Of a stretch of DNA of 64,000 bases, positions 45,621 to 58,166 are shown piece by piece. The stretch is from Odontocerum albicorne. Its lineage: Eukaryota; Arthropoda; Insecta; Trichoptera; Odontoceridae. The DNA lies in contig OX463854.1 of assembly GCA_949825065.1 (NCBI GenBank), forward strand, positions 17,113,226 to 17,177,225, in the 5' to 3' direction. Numbering within the stretch: the stretch's first letter is position 1; every line of letters begins with the position of its first letter. Position numbers and translations under genes: made by a program. The notes under the pieces are model-generated. The model had not been told where the DNA came from, did not search any database, and was given only the letters and a program-made list of their open reading frames with translations.

Positions 45621-46775
45621 CATAAAGGATATCCTACAGGGTGAGTCGCAAGGGTTGATTTGTAACAATTTGTTGGAGACGCGAGCTAACAAAGCGCTCG
45701 GGATGTTGCCATGGCTCCGTGACGGATGCCCCTTCGTCAGGATCACCCGGGAATATGAATCTTATGTGGTGTGTATCAATGTTGAGATACGAGGCAGACA
45801 AGGCGATTGAATTTGACATATTTCAGTAGAAATGTTTTCAACAAAAGCAAATTGCTTTTTGTATGGTTTTTTTTATCAACTTGTTATTTTGTCTTTTAAG
45901 TGAGCATGTCATATTAAAAATTTATTTTTATTAAAATTGAATACTCGATATGACAGGCTATCCCTCGTGTTTGAGTGTGATTGTTCTGCAGACGGAAGAC
46001 GCCTGTGTGTATTGGCTATTGTGTATAAGCTGTTGCACTTCAGCAAGCACACAGTCTACTCTTTCAGGCTACGTGAATTTTTTCACATTCATTCAGACCT
46101 TGGTTCTCCCTGCTAATATTGTAGGACTAGTCAGGCAACATATGATGGCATTTATTTTTTAAGTTAATATTTGTTTTTTCTTCTATTTTATCAATGGTTC
46201 CAGTTTAAACATTTTCTTTTCTAATTAATTAATCACTTACTGATTAGGTTTTAAATATAGTTTTAATGTACTGTTGACAAATAAATATTTAAAAAAATTA
46301 AGTGCGTAGTATCTTTATAATTAACTGAAAATAAACTGGAACAAAAAGACAAACTAACATATTAATATGGTGGCAAACGTTATCTTCACCTTGTTCAGGA
46401 GGGGTTAACTTTTATCATAAAGTACTCGAACGAAGTTGGCATAAAAAGTTGGACAATCCTGGTATAGTAAATATAGTTTTCAATTTTTTTTTTCCTAAAC
46501 CAAACAAATATTTTCAACAATTCTAAATACGTAATCAAATAATAATTTGAATATTTGGGAGAGTGTAAGATATACATATACGAGTGTATATCGTATTTAG
46601 GTGAATATTGCCTAATACACAGCCTCAAATATAATTTGACACCTGCTTATTGTTTTATATCGTGAGCGACAAAGTGCGAAATTATGTTCCTTGTTGCGGG
46701 AGTTCGCATTACAACTCCCTTGTGGCATAATTGATTTGTGAATCTCAAACTGTGGGATGCGGAATTTCCTAAAAT
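45621..46775. other. Intron sequence with one GC-balanced block
   Basis: 45640-45820 is notably richer in GC (GGAGACGCGAGCTAACAAAGC, GATCACCCGGGAATATG) and preceded by CCTACAGGGTGAGTCGCAAG, which looks like a transposon terminus, but no partner end was found. The remainder is AT-rich. Confidence 0.3.
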
Positions 46776-46779
46776 GTTG

Positions 46780-46780
46780 A

Positions 46781-46818
<38 letters not shown>

Positions 46819-46820
46819 AT
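46780..46820. repeat. (GA)n microsatellite
   Basis: GAGAGAGAGAGATAGAGAGAG run of about 40 bp with one A-to-T interruption. Confidence 0.9.
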
Positions 46821-47437
46821 TAATATCTTGATATTAATTCGAGTGAAGGGGCAAGAATGATGAATGAGAGGAATATAACAAAGTTTTAGAAAGAAGTAAG
46901 CAAAATGCGTGGAAAAACATACGAGTGGTGCGGAATCAATTATAGCAGTAGAAGTGTTCTAACATATGAAGAGAGATTCCAATTGAGATTTATGAGAGTT
47001 GTGATAGTGATATCGATAACATAAATACTTCAGTTATCATAAATGGTGAGAACTTGAAAATGGAAAGTCAAAAAGGAACGGCGATAAGGTATTATTAAGA
47101 ATTATTTTACAATCGAGCCCAACCCACTTTTTGGTTTACTTAATAGATTAAAAACCAAATATGAATCCAATATATGCGAAAATATCACGTACACAAATTC
47201 TGTCATAAAGAAAAATCATGCTATTTGATGGTGAAAAAATGTCGCTAATTTAATAAAAAAGGCATAAAGCTACCAAATGGGTTTAATTTGATTTTAAATA
47301 TGTTATTGGTGCGGGTTGAAAAACAGATAATATGTTCTCGATCGTGCATATTCTGTGAGGGACACGTAAGATGAGCTTATTACCTTTTAATAGTATCTGA
47401 CGTACCTAATTTCGCTATCAATTAATTTGATTAATTT
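46821..47437. other. Intron sequence, nothing recognised
   Basis: 46830-47100 is purine-rich and may be a degraded repeat; no match found in the window. Confidence 0.35.
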
Positions 47438-47902
47438 TCTTTATTTATTTGCAATATATAAATATCAATTTCTTTTATATAAAAAGAAGAGTGCACAGAT
47501 TTAAAAAAAAACATTATTACAATATGTTAATATCAATATCTTTTTTCTACAAAAGGAGAATGCATAGATTATTTATTTATTTGTTTGCAACAAATTAATA
47601 TCAACTTCTTTAATCTACGAAATACGAGTAATAATGCACTGAGAGTTTTTTTTATTTATTTGCAATATATTAATATCAATCTCTTTTATCTACAAAAAGA
47701 GAATGCATAGGTGTTTTATTTATTTTTTTGCAACAAATTAATATCAAACTATTTTATCTACAAAATAATAATGCACTGAAAGATTTATTTGCACAAATCA
47801 TATCACTCTTTTTTTATCTGTAATATAAGAATACACAGATTTTTTTTTATTTGCAACAAATTTATATCAATCTCTTTTATATATAAAACAAAAATTCACA
47901 GT
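47438..47902. repeat. Degenerate ~75-bp tandem repeat, 6-7 copies
   Basis: Each unit has TTTATTTATTTGCAA, then AATATTAATATCAAT, TCTTTTATCTACAAAA and GAATGCATAG or AATGCACTGA. Units are diverged and vary in length. Confidence 0.75.
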
Positions 47903-48384
47903 AAATTTGAGAAATGCTGTTCGGGTTAGAATTTAAGATATTCACATCTTTTTACTCGCTTATTTTCGGAACTAAATATCAAGGACTTAGGTTGGATAAA
48001 ATCTCTCTACTTTATAAAAGTTCAAATAAAAATTACAAAAATATCTCGAGTCTCGTTTTGACTTCTTGACTTTTAAAATGAATTATGCATGAACAAAATT
48101 TTTAATAAATCCTATACATATAATATTCAAATTTTATTTAACGTTTTCGTGCTAATTTTCCCCATAACGACAAATTTAATTTCTTTTCATTTATATTCAG
48201 ACCGTGCTAACTTTTGAGTTTCTGGGAAATTTGAGTTTCTGGAAAAAAATAACGTCATTTATGAACATTATATTTCAAGTTTCAAAAATATTTGACTTTT
48301 GTTCGTTGACTCGATGAATTTGATTTTTTTATCCAACTTGGCTACTGTTTTTTGCATAGTCAACACAACAAAAGAGTTCGTACA
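47903..48384. other. AT-rich intron sequence, nothing recognised
   Basis: No repeat or coding signal. Confidence 0.4.
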
Positions 48385-48682
48385 TACGAGTACATACCAT
48401 CACATCATTTGTCTGTCGGGGGAGGCAGAGATAAGAGAGCGCAGACTTAACTAACTACACATATCCTTCGCCTCTTCTGCATCCATATACCTTTTCATAA
48501 AACTCCTATAATTTCTCCGACAACTTTCTCGTAAGTTACCTTTTTTTCAAAATATAATTCACTTGCTCCAACCATACTTTTTGTGGTCTTTCTCTACCAC
48601 GCCTTCCACTTACATTTGCACTGTATACTTTTTTTGTTAGTCTTTTTTTATTCATTAGTTATATATGCCCAAATCATTTAGA
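48385..48682 (-). repeat. LINE-A 3' tail
   Basis: ACATACCATCACATCATTTG, GGGGGAGGCAGAGATAAGAG, CTTTCTCTACCACGCCTTCC and the following TTGTTAGTC block match the antisense LINE-A end at 20635-21240 and 27985-28320. Confidence 0.65.
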
Positions 48683-50045
48683 GTGAGAGCGAAGAATAGT
48701 TCGCCAAAAAGAAAAATGGAAGGAACGACAAATATTAACTAAATGAAAAAATATGATAAGTAATAAGAAGCAGAAGAACCAGCATGAATGTGAACGAGGC
48801 CAAAGTTGTGTTCGTTTATAGAAAGTGTTTAGATACGAGTATCTTTCTCTACCAAAGATAGACTCAAAGCAACATGATGTGATGGTACGCACGTGTGTGT
48901 ATCCACTTGTGCTCTGCTCATGCTAAGAATATCGCTCCACGCTTTTACAGGCAGATAAATTAAAAATAAATTGCTAAGTAATAAGAATTAATACTACAAT
49001 ACAGAGAACATTAAAAACAAGAGAAGCTGAAAGGTTTGCATATTACAGAGAAGAAATAGTGTTCCCGAGGGAGCCATATAACATAAGATGTTGATACAAA
49101 CAACTAGCTAACACGCAATTTAAACAAGTTAATGCTGGCAATAAAATATAATGACTAATAAGTGTCATGGAAATATGAATTTAAATTAATTATACATATA
49201 AAAAGTGAGTATGGAAGGTGTTCTTAAAGGAACAATATATCTATTTTGGAGTACTGAATAAACAGTTAATACTCCAAAATATACTCGTATATATTTCATA
49301 TAATAATATTTTTTGGTCCATTTTAGTAAAAAAAAGTCTAATATATTTTTTTAACGAGTCTAGTTCTAAGGTCGTATAAGAAAATATACATATTAGTATA
49401 TATTGGTAAATCGCTAAAGATCTTGTACTATGAACTAAATATACAATCATTATCCTTGAGTTGGATGCCTGGTTTCACACAGATAAAATGAGAGGACGAC
49501 GCCTTTAGAATTGAACCCATTTTTTAAACATTAATTCAAAATATTATACAATGACAATAATATTTTATTTGACTGTGAATAGTCATGGTCGGCTTGTACA
49601 ATTGCAGGGCTAAGTTTGGGTGCAGGGCCTTCTTATTTATTTATTTACACCTAGTTATATCTATGTAAAGATGAAACACTGGTTAGATATTTTCCAAACA
49701 TTTTCATCCGTAAAAGCCCCATCTAAAGTATACTTATTTATTTCACAAAAATATTGTTACGAATGAATGTATAACACAAATAGCAAAAGTAGCGTCACTA
49801 AAACCACAGTAACTCAATGACACAACGTCGGAATGTCATGAAAGTTTGACACGTAACTTCTAAAGATTGGTACTAACTGAGAATGGTATGGATTTGTTAT
49901 TAGAGGCGCCATCTGTTGGTTAGTCCCGGAACTTATTGATCGATGTGTTTCAAGAGATTGGTCATAAATATATTTCATGAACGAGCTCGTGCAGTTTTCG
50001 AGTATATTACAAATCACACTAACCGCAATTGACAATACTACTAAC
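48683..50045. other. Intron sequence, no recognised gene
   Basis: A short perfect hairpin lies at 49245-49282 (ATTTTGGAGTACT / AGTATTAACTG… ACTCCAAAAT). 49800-50045 has balanced composition without a match. Confidence 0.4.
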
Positions 50046-50048
50046 TGA

Positions 50049-50370
50049 GGTGCATGGCCGGGCGGTAACGTACTGAATTTTCGTGCGGAAGATCGTCGGT
50101 TCGAACCCCGCGCTGTGCTACTCCCATCGATTGGCATAGGCATTTTTCCCGCCTAGTATTCGGGGGTAAAAGAATGCCTATGACTTTGGTCACATCTATT
50201 CTTTCAAAAATAGAAAAAAAAAAACATACCAGAGTGCTTCGATCGTTTCACTTCGGTGAGCCATCGTATCCAATAAAGCGGTGTGACCGGTGAGTTCGTC
50301 TTCCAACTGAATTGTCGTTGGGATGGCGAGGGGATCCTCAACTACGAGGCCCAGCAACGACGACGACTAC
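50049..50370 (+). repeat. SINE-B, near full length
   Basis: GAGGTGCATGGCCGGGCGG and GTCGGTTCGAACCCCGCGC give clear A and B boxes. The body includes GTATTCGGGGGTAAAAG and GCGGTGTGACCGGTGAG, and the end GGCGAGGGGATCCTC … GCAACGACGACGAC. This is the best-preserved B box of the family. Confidence 0.8.
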
Positions 50371-50795
50371 TTACTGACCTATGACGGTTATAAAATCGCA
50401 AAAAGCATTATAGTAAGTGCTTACCTGTAGTAAAGTCGTCGCAGATCGTCTCTCCGAAAACGGTCATATTTCAGTACGAGTTAAAATAAGAACTTGATTG
50501 GTACCAATTTTTCATTATTTGATTGTAATAATTTTAGCTGAGCAAAAATGATACGGCGCCAGCCAATGTAATGACACTAAAAAAACAGTGAATGTTTCAA
50601 AATACACAAACAACGTGAATGAGAGGTCGCCTAATTTAAATAGGCAGGGACTGAATAAATTATCTGAATTCCATATTTTGCATTTGTCTGTCATAAGTGC
50701 GGGACTAGGCGCGCGTGCACCATTTGCACCCGCTTCAAGACGGCGCGGCCCTGTGAATATTGATACTATAATTCAACTTTACGCTGAAGTGTTTT
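50371..50795. other. Intron sequence, nothing recognised
   Basis: 50690-50755 is GC-rich (GGCGCGCGTGCACC) within an open frame at 50588-50797 that has no motif I know. Confidence 0.35.
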
Positions 50796-50796
50796 A

Positions 50797-50997
50797 AAAT
50801 ATCAAAAATTCTTACGGATGTGTACATTTTGTCTTGTATAGGATTTTAAAAAAATCATTAAGGATGTGTACATTTCGTATGGATATCAAAAATCGTTAGG
50901 GATGTTACATTTAGTCTTGTATGGATATAAAAAATCGTTAGGGATATCTACATTTTGTCTTGTATGAATATCAAAAATCGTTCGGGATGTGTACGTC
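50797..50997. repeat. ~47-bp tandem repeat, 4-5 copies
   Basis: Units of the form GATATCAAAAATCGTTAGGG then ATGTGTACATTTTGTCTTGT repeat up to 60 bp before the BBS4 exon c acceptor. Confidence 0.8.
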
Positions 50998-51056
50998 AAG
51001 TTAATATTGTACTTTAAGTATATTTATTGAAGAATTTTATTTACGTTTTCTTCCAG

Positions 51057-51219
51057 CCGAGTGTCTCTCAGCCTTGGGCTCGCAGGGTTCCGCGTTGCAG
51101 TGGTCTCGCAGAGCGGCCCGCGCTGGAGGGCGTCTCCCTGCCTGCAAGCAGTTGGGGGACCTGTTATCCAAAGCTGGAGACGTCACAGGTGCCGTTCAGG
51201 CTTACAGTGCTGCATTAGA
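51057..51219 (+). CDS. BBS4: BBS4 exon c (TPRs)
   Basis: Acceptor TTTTCTTCCAG, donor GTAAGT after GCATTAGA. With the phase-1 G from exon b it encodes AECLSALGSQGSALQWSRRA, a GC-rich linker ARAGGRLPACK, then QLGDLLSKAGDVTGAVQAYS AALE. The second part matches the BBS4 TPR in which [21 protein letters not shown] is found in vertebrates. Alanine/arginine-rich replacements and high GC (well above the AT-rich flanks) make it look different from exons a and b, but frame, phase and helix pattern are right. Confidence 0.85.
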
Positions 51220-51995
51220 GTAAGTATGCAGGTTAAGTTTTTTTAGTCGCTGACCAGAGGCATAGATAGTTATCTTGAGCCCCAGTAAATTCTTTTTTCT
51301 GCTGGCTCCATCCTATTACTTGAGGTCGGGTTTTCGAGCCCTCTTTCTTCAGTTATCTGTTGTGCACAAGATCCTTCGCCACTCCCAGCGCTCGGATAGT
51401 TCTCTTCCATGCTATCCAACCATCTTTTCTTTGGATTATCTCTACGTCTTTCCTGTCAACCTCCAGCCCAAGCAACTATTCGATTTTGAAACTACAAATA
51501 CATAATATTAATCCGCTGTGCACTCCCTTAATAACTCTTGCCAAGTAAATTCATTGCCACATGAATAAAGTTGCTAAAGTATAACGCAAGAGGAAATCCG
51601 TCAATGTAAAACAATAGACTGTATCAAATTTAATTATTAATCAACTTCAATAAAACAAAGACTCAAAAGAGGCATGAAACAAAATATCAGACAACACGTC
51701 AAGTTCTTCATCAACAATGTATCGAACCTTCTATGGTTAAACATATCGATTAACAAAACAAAAAATGAAATATGTTGTCCCTAACCACCTATGTACTCTA
51801 TTCTTATGTTCTACACTGGAAGAACAAATAAAAATAATTAGCTATTAATAAAGTTATAAAAAATATTACTGATGAAGCTTTAATTTATTTATTTCATATA
51901 ATTTTTTAACGTAATTATATATACCGCCCGAGTTTTTTTTTTGTTTATTTGATCCCTTAAAAACAAAGCTTTTTTTAAGAGTTCCCACATAAAAT
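51220..51995. other. Start of BBS4 intron c
   Basis: GTAAGTATGC donor; no repeat identified before the 39-bp array. Confidence 0.45.
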
Positions 51996-52001
51996 TTATA
52001 T

Positions 52002-54705
52002 TTAATAATCTTTGACATGCTCAAAACATCTACCATATAAATAATAAACTTTGACATTCTCAAAACATCTACCATATAAATAATAAACTTTGACATGCTC
52101 AAAACATCTACCATATAAATAATAAACTTTGACACGCTCAAAACATCTACCATATAAATAATAAACTTTGACAGGCTCAAAACATCTACCATATAAATAA
52201 TAAACTTTGACATGCTCAAAACATCTACCATATAAATAATAAACTTTGACAGGCTCAAAACATCTACCATATAAATAATAAACTTTGACATGCTCAAAAC
52301 ATCTACCATATAAATAATAAACGTTGACATGCTCAAAACATCTACCATATAAATAATAAACTTTGACATGCTCAAAACATCTACCATATAAATAATAAAC
52401 TTTGACATGCTCAAAACATCTACCATATAAATAATAAACTTTGACATGCTCAAAACATCTACCATATAAATAATAAACGTTGACATGCTCAAAACATCTA
52501 CCATATAAATAATAAACTTTGACATGCTCAAAACATCTACCATATAAATAATAAACTTTGACATGCTCAAAACATCTACCATATAAATAATAAACTTTGA
52601 CATGCTCAAAACATCTACCATAAATAATAAACTTTGACACGCTCAAAACATCTACCATATAAATAATAAACTTTGACAGGCTCAAAACATCTACCATATA
52701 AATAATAAACTTTGACATGCTCAAAACATCTACCATATAAATAATAAACTTTGACAGGCTCAAAACATCTACCATATAAATAATAAACTTTGACATGCTC
52801 AAAACATCTACCATATAAATAATAAACGTTGACATGCTCAAAACATCTACCATATAAATAATAAACTTTGACATGCTCAAAACATCTACCATATAAATAA
52901 TAAACTTTGACATGCTCAAAACATCTACCATATAAATAATAAACTTTGACATGCTCAAAACATCTACCATATAAATAATAAACGTTGACATGCTCAAAAC
53001 ATCTACCATATAAATAATAAACTTTGACATGCTCAAAACATCTACCATATAAATAATAAACTTTGACATGCTCAAAACATCTACCATATAAATAATAAAC
53101 TTTGACATGCTCAAAACATCTACCATATAAATAATAAACTTTGACATGCTCAAAACATCTACCATATAAATAATAAACTTTGACATGCTCAAAACATCTA
53201 CCATATAAATAATAAACGTTGACATGCTCAAAACATCTACCATATAAATAATAAAACTTTGACACGCTCAAAACATCTACCATATAAATAATAATCTTTG
53301 ACATGCTCAAAACATCTACCATATAAAAAATAAACTTTGACATGCTCAAAACATCTACCATATAAATAATAAACTTTGACATGCTCAAAACATCTACCAT
53401 ATAAATAATAAACTTTGACATGCTCAAAACATCTACCATATAAATAATAAACTTTGACATGCTCAAAACATCTACCATATAAATAATAAACTTTGACATG
53501 CTCAAAACATCTACCATATAAATAATAAACGTTGACATGCTCAAAACATCTACCATATAAATAATAAACTTTGACATGCTCAAAACATCTACCATATAAA
53601 TAATAAACTTTGACATGCTCAAAACATCTACCATATAAATAATAAACTTTGACATGCTCAAAACATCTACCATATAAATAATAAACTTTGACACGCTCAA
53701 AACATCTACCATATAAATAATAAACTTTGACAGGCTCAAAACATCTACCATATAAATAATAAACTTTGACATGCTCATAACATCTACCATATAAATAATA
53801 AACTTTGACAGGCTCAAAACATCTACCATATAAATAATAAACTTTGACATGCTCAAAACATCTACCATATAAATAATAAACGTTGACATGCTCAAAACAT
53901 CTACCATATAAATAATAAACTTTGACATGCTCAAAACATCTACCATATAAATAATAAACTTTGACATGCTCAAAACATCTACCATATAAATAATAAACTT
54001 TGACATGCTCAAAACATCTACCATATAAATAATAAACGTTGACATGCTCAAAACATCTACCATATAAATAATAATCTTTGACATGCTCAAAACATCTACC
54101 ATATAAATAATAAACTTTGACATGCTCAAAACATCTACCATATAAATAATAAACTTTGACATGCTCAAAACATCTACCATATAAATAATAAACTTTGACA
54201 GGCTCAAAACATCTACCATATAAATAATAAACTTTGACATGCTCAAAACATCTACCATATAAATAATAAACGTTGACATGCTCAAAACATCTACCATATA
54301 AATAATAAACTTTGACACGCTCAAAACATCTACCATATAAATAATAATCTTTGACATGCTCAAAACATCTACCATATAAAAAATAAACTTTGACATGCTC
54401 AAAACATCTACCATATAAATAATAAACTTTGACATGCTCAAAACATCTACCATATAAATAATAAACTTTGACATGCTCAAAACATCTACCATATAAATAA
54501 TAAACTTTGACATGCTCAAAACATCTACCATATAAATAATAAACTTTGACACGCTCAAAACATCTACTATATAAATAATAATCTTTGACATGCTCAAAAC
54601 ATCTACCATATAAATAATAAACTTTGACACGCTCAAAACATCTACCATATAAATAATAAACTTTGACATGCTCAAAACATCTACCATATAAATAATAAAC
54701 TTTTT
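52002..54705. repeat. 39-bp minisatellite array, about 69 copies, with 13-unit higher-order structure
   Basis: Unit AATAATAAACTTTGACATGC followed by TCAAAACATCTACCATATA (39 bp). Because 39 is a multiple of three, two minus-strand frames stay open for hundreds of codons (repeating MVDVLSMSKFIIY or YGRCFEHVKVYYL). That is a property of the repeat, not evidence of a gene. Variant positions (GACATGC / GACACGC / GACAGGC; AACTTTG / AACGTTG) recur in an ordered block of 13 units, giving a second period near 507 bp. Two small indels, an extra A near 53255 and a missing AT near 52620, shift the frame. Confidence 0.97.
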
Positions 54706-54837
54706 GAAATAGAAGGAAAGTGTTTTGGAGTGTTGTTTTCAAAGCCCATATAATATTTAAAAAGCGAAATATTTTTATAAAAAATAAAAACTCTACGAAC
54801 AGCTGAATATCGAGATGCATGAAGAGCAATTGTACAA
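54706..54837. other. Spacer between two arrays
   Basis: AT-rich; nothing recognised. Confidence 0.4.
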
Positions 54838-55010
54838 ACTCAAATGAGTCACGATAATCAACAATGACAGTAACACAAGCTAATTCTTGGGAACCACGAT
54901 AATCGACAATGAGAATAGTACAAGATAACTCATGGATGTCACGATAATCAACAATGAGAGTAACATACCACAACTTATGGGAGTCACGATAATCAACGGA
55001 GTAACACAAG
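54838..55010. repeat. ~46-bp tandem repeat, 3.5-4 copies
   Basis: GTCACGATAATCAACAATGA followed by an AGTAACACAAG-like and a CTTATGGGA-like part, repeated with moderate divergence. Confidence 0.8.
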
Positions 55011-55850
55011 AAACGCCGGATATTTACTTATATTATTAACTTTCTTGATGTGAAGAAAATCATTTCGTTTTAGGAAATAATGTAATTTTATCTCTTAGTA
55101 TATTTTCTACAATATTTATTTTCTTTTTCCTGCTCTCAGTGTATTAAAACTTATTATAATTTTCAATTTATACCAACTCGCTTTCTATTTGAATCAATAT
55201 TTTCAGTGGAAATTTTATGTTTTGGTTGTTGTTATTCACAATAATTCTTGGTATCGTGTTTCGAAAGTATAGACATAAAATAATTCAGTAAGAAATTTTT
55301 TCAATAAAATAAAATTTAATATCCTAGTTTGCCGTAACATTTATAAAAATTAAAACACAAACATCTCTCATCATAATTTACGTTTTGATTAAATCTCTCG
55401 GCTCTTTTGTAATTTTTCGCGTAAATTATTTAGACTTTTTTCATTTTGGTTTTTGGAAGCCGAAAGTCATTGCGACTTTTCAAGTGGTAATTCTGGTCTT
55501 CCATATTGGACATCACACCTTTTTGGTAACCTTAACAACGAAGTATTTTGTTGTTTTACCGTATTGTACATTATTTTTCCTTGCCCATATCGAGTTTACA
55601 AAGCAAATATTTAATTGTGTATTTACTTTTGAATTATAAAATAGTCTTCATACCTTCATTCCGTACAATTTGAAATTATCTTAATTGAGTTTCATTCCTC
55701 AGAAAAAGAACACTAGAACACAAATTTAGATCTAGTGCCTTTAATTGTATTGTTTAACAATTTAGTGATATTTCGACATACCTTATTTCACATTCTTCTG
55801 AGAAATCCTGCCTTTTTCGCCATTCTTTCAGTTGGAAATTTCGAATTAAA
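55011..55850. other. AT-rich intron sequence, nothing recognised
   Basis: The open frame at 55385-55639 is hydrophobic and T-rich and lacks any motif; not called. Confidence 0.4.
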
Positions 55851-56397
55851 ATTATATTTCAAGTAGTAGGAGAGTTAATATCAAGACTGGTTGACAGCTA
55901 CGTATGTATATGTCTAGGTCATCAAAATATATTTCAAGTAGTAGGAGAATTAATAACAAGACTGGTTGACAACTACGTATATACTCGTATATGTCTAGGT
56001 CATCAAAATATATTTCAAGTAATAGGATAATTAATATCAAGACTGGTTGACAGCTACGTATATATATATATATATATATGTCTAGGTCATCAAAATATAT
56101 TTCAAGTAATAGGATAATTAATATCAAGACTGGTTGACAGCTACGTATATATATGTCTAGGTCATCAAAATATATTTTAAGTAGTAGGATAATTAATATC
56201 AAGACTGGTTGACAGCTACGTATGTATATGTCTAGGTCATCAAAATATATTTTAAGTAGTAGGATAATTAATATCAAGACTGGTTGACAGCTACGTATAT
56301 ATATGTCTAGGTCATCAAAATATATTTTAAGTAGTAGGATAATTAATATCAAGACTGGTTGACAGCTACGTATGTATATGTCTAGGTCATCAAAATG
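55851..56397. repeat. ~75-bp tandem repeat, 7 copies
   Basis: Unit ATATTTCAAGTAGTAGGATA then ATTAATATCAAGACTGG, TTGACAGCTACGTATATA, TGTCTAGGTCATCAAA. Copies differ mainly in the length of an internal (TA)n, which explains the 72- to 87-bp spacing. Confidence 0.93.
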
Positions 56398-56504
56398 TAA
56401 TGGGTGTAGATCAGGGGTTCACAAACTTTTTTGAATTATACTACCTAATAAAAGGCACTGCCTTCCAATCCATACACTCAAGTGATTGTGTAAACATGTT
56501 TATA
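56398..56504. other. Spacer
   Basis: Includes GATCAGGGGTTCACAAACTTTTTT, which resembles a hAT-type terminus (CAGGGGTTCxCAAACTTTTT). A possible partner is GGTACGCGTACCATAGTTTACGAACC near 57053-57079; unproven. Confidence 0.3.
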
Positions 56505-56620
56505 TTTATTTAGTAATCTGTCAACAATAGTGGGTTTGAATCATGAGTTGGAGCGCTCTTGAGAATAGTTGTCTCTCTAAACGGCGCTATTTAAATTGCC
56601 CTTTTATTATTATTACAAAG
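56505..56620 (+). repeat. LINE-D 3' end fragment
   Basis: AATCTGTCAACAATAGTGGG, GAGTTGGAGCGCTCTTGAG, GGCGCTATTTAAATTGCC then TTATTATTATTAC match the tail at 8140-8230. Confidence 0.65.
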
Positions 56621-57127
56621 AGTATCCTACCACCAGTACCCCTCTTGGACCTCGCCTCCTCCTTCTGCCACTTCATAAGCTAGTTTTCATAAAATAAATA
56701 CCTATTCCTGTCCTCCTTACTCATTATGTAATATATAACATATACTTAAGAATTTGAGCTAAGAAAGTTTATCTATTCTGCAAAAAAATATGAATACATA
56801 TAGTAGATATACCTCTTATGTGTTCAAAACACATTATTTGCATAATTTAAGGATAAAATCTAAAGAAGTTATCAAATGTAATATATTTTTGTTATTTTGA
56901 CTGGGTAACCCAACGTTACCACGATAAACATCGTTGGTGCAAGCTGGCCTTAACATGTAAATTATGTTTAAATGTCACGGACTTGCAGTGTTTTGAAGTT
57001 TGCTTGCTTGCTCGTGTATCACTAGTGGTATGCGAGCAAACACGTTTTTTTTACGGTACGCGTACCATAGTTTACGAACCGTCGGTGTAGTTGATTAACT
57101 ACGGAAATGAAACGCAGAATCAAATTT
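56621..57127. other. Intron sequence, nothing firmly recognised
   Basis: 56890-57090 has balanced composition. The run up to TTTACGAACCGTCGG may be the right side of a hAT-like MITE that starts near 56411. Confidence 0.3.
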
Positions 57128-57351
57128 GTTTGTATGGTGTTTCAGAACTTCAATTATACATTCCGAAAGCTCATGTCTTTGGAACTCTAGTTACTTAGAC
57201 TGACGCAATTCATTCTCTCAATGTTTTCCTAAACCGCCTGTTTGTATGGCGTTTCAGAACTTCAATTATACATTCCGAAAGCTCATGTCTTTGGAACTCT
57301 AGTTACTTAGACTGACGCAATTCATTCTCTCAATGTTTTCCTAAGCCGCCT
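57128..57351. repeat. Perfect-length 112-bp tandem duplication
   Basis: 57128-57239 and 57240-57351 are collinear copies (GTTTGTATGG … CTAAACCGCCT / CTAAGCCGCCT) that differ, by eye, at only two positions. This is a very recent duplication. Confidence 0.93.
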
Positions 57352-58166
57352 GAAAATTATTTTTCTATTTTGATTATAATATCCATATGTAACAAACAAA
57401 AAAGTTGCGCATAAGGATAAAATGTACTGATATTCATAAATGACAATTTGATATACGAGTATAATATATTTTTTAGTATTATAATATAATACTAAAAAAT
57501 ATGTTATACTCGTATATATTATATAGAGCAATAAAATATTGCTTTTATTTATATTTATACTGTCCACAATACAATATTTACAATGATTCTGAAGAGTACT
57601 CGTACATTACAAATGCACATTACCACCATTTAGCGCATATAGAGAACCATTCCACTAGAAAAGGGCGTGTGACGAAGGGGTCTTATTTCTTAATTCACAC
57701 TCTATATTAAATAAATTTTTAGTATATTTATTTCTTCGTTACATTTAAATAATTAATATCTTGTTTTAAGGACATATCAATAAATTATTCTCGTTAGATA
57801 CATGTAGTACACTGGTTGATAGTGCTATATTGCTTCAAATCAATAAATCAGCCAGGTGTATTTGAAAAAACATTTATGAGTTGGATGTACTTTGTATATA
57901 TGGAAAAATATACGTGTATGTAAAAAGGACTCAGCCCACATTTTATCTGTTCTGAGATAATTTACGAAAGCATGGGATTGCTTTGTATGGAATTATTATA
58001 TTATATACTAAATATGAAAGACGCATTTCACAGGTTTGATATTTTCACACATATTGAGGTATATTTGTTCGATATTTCATACAAACCGAAAAAAAAGTGT
58101 TTTGGACTTATTTTTTTTTGCATTTGCGTTACATTCGTATAAACATCCTGATATTTTCTATCACAG
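57352..58166. other. End of BBS4 intron c
   Basis: Contains a palindromic stretch near 57455-57515 (GTATAATATATTTTTTAGTA / TACTAAAAAATATGTTATAC). Ends in ATTTTCTATCACAG, the exon d acceptor. Confidence 0.45.

Noticed and set aside
52002..54705. CRISPR array
   Set aside because: Units are contiguous without unique spacers, and the DNA is eukaryotic; all tandem arrays here are minisatellites.
51866..55009. Minus-strand open frames of 251 to 690 codons over the 39-bp array
   Set aside because: They exist only because the unit length is a multiple of three and the unit lacks stops in two frames. Two overlapping frames encode different repeats and there is no promoter, splice or domain support.
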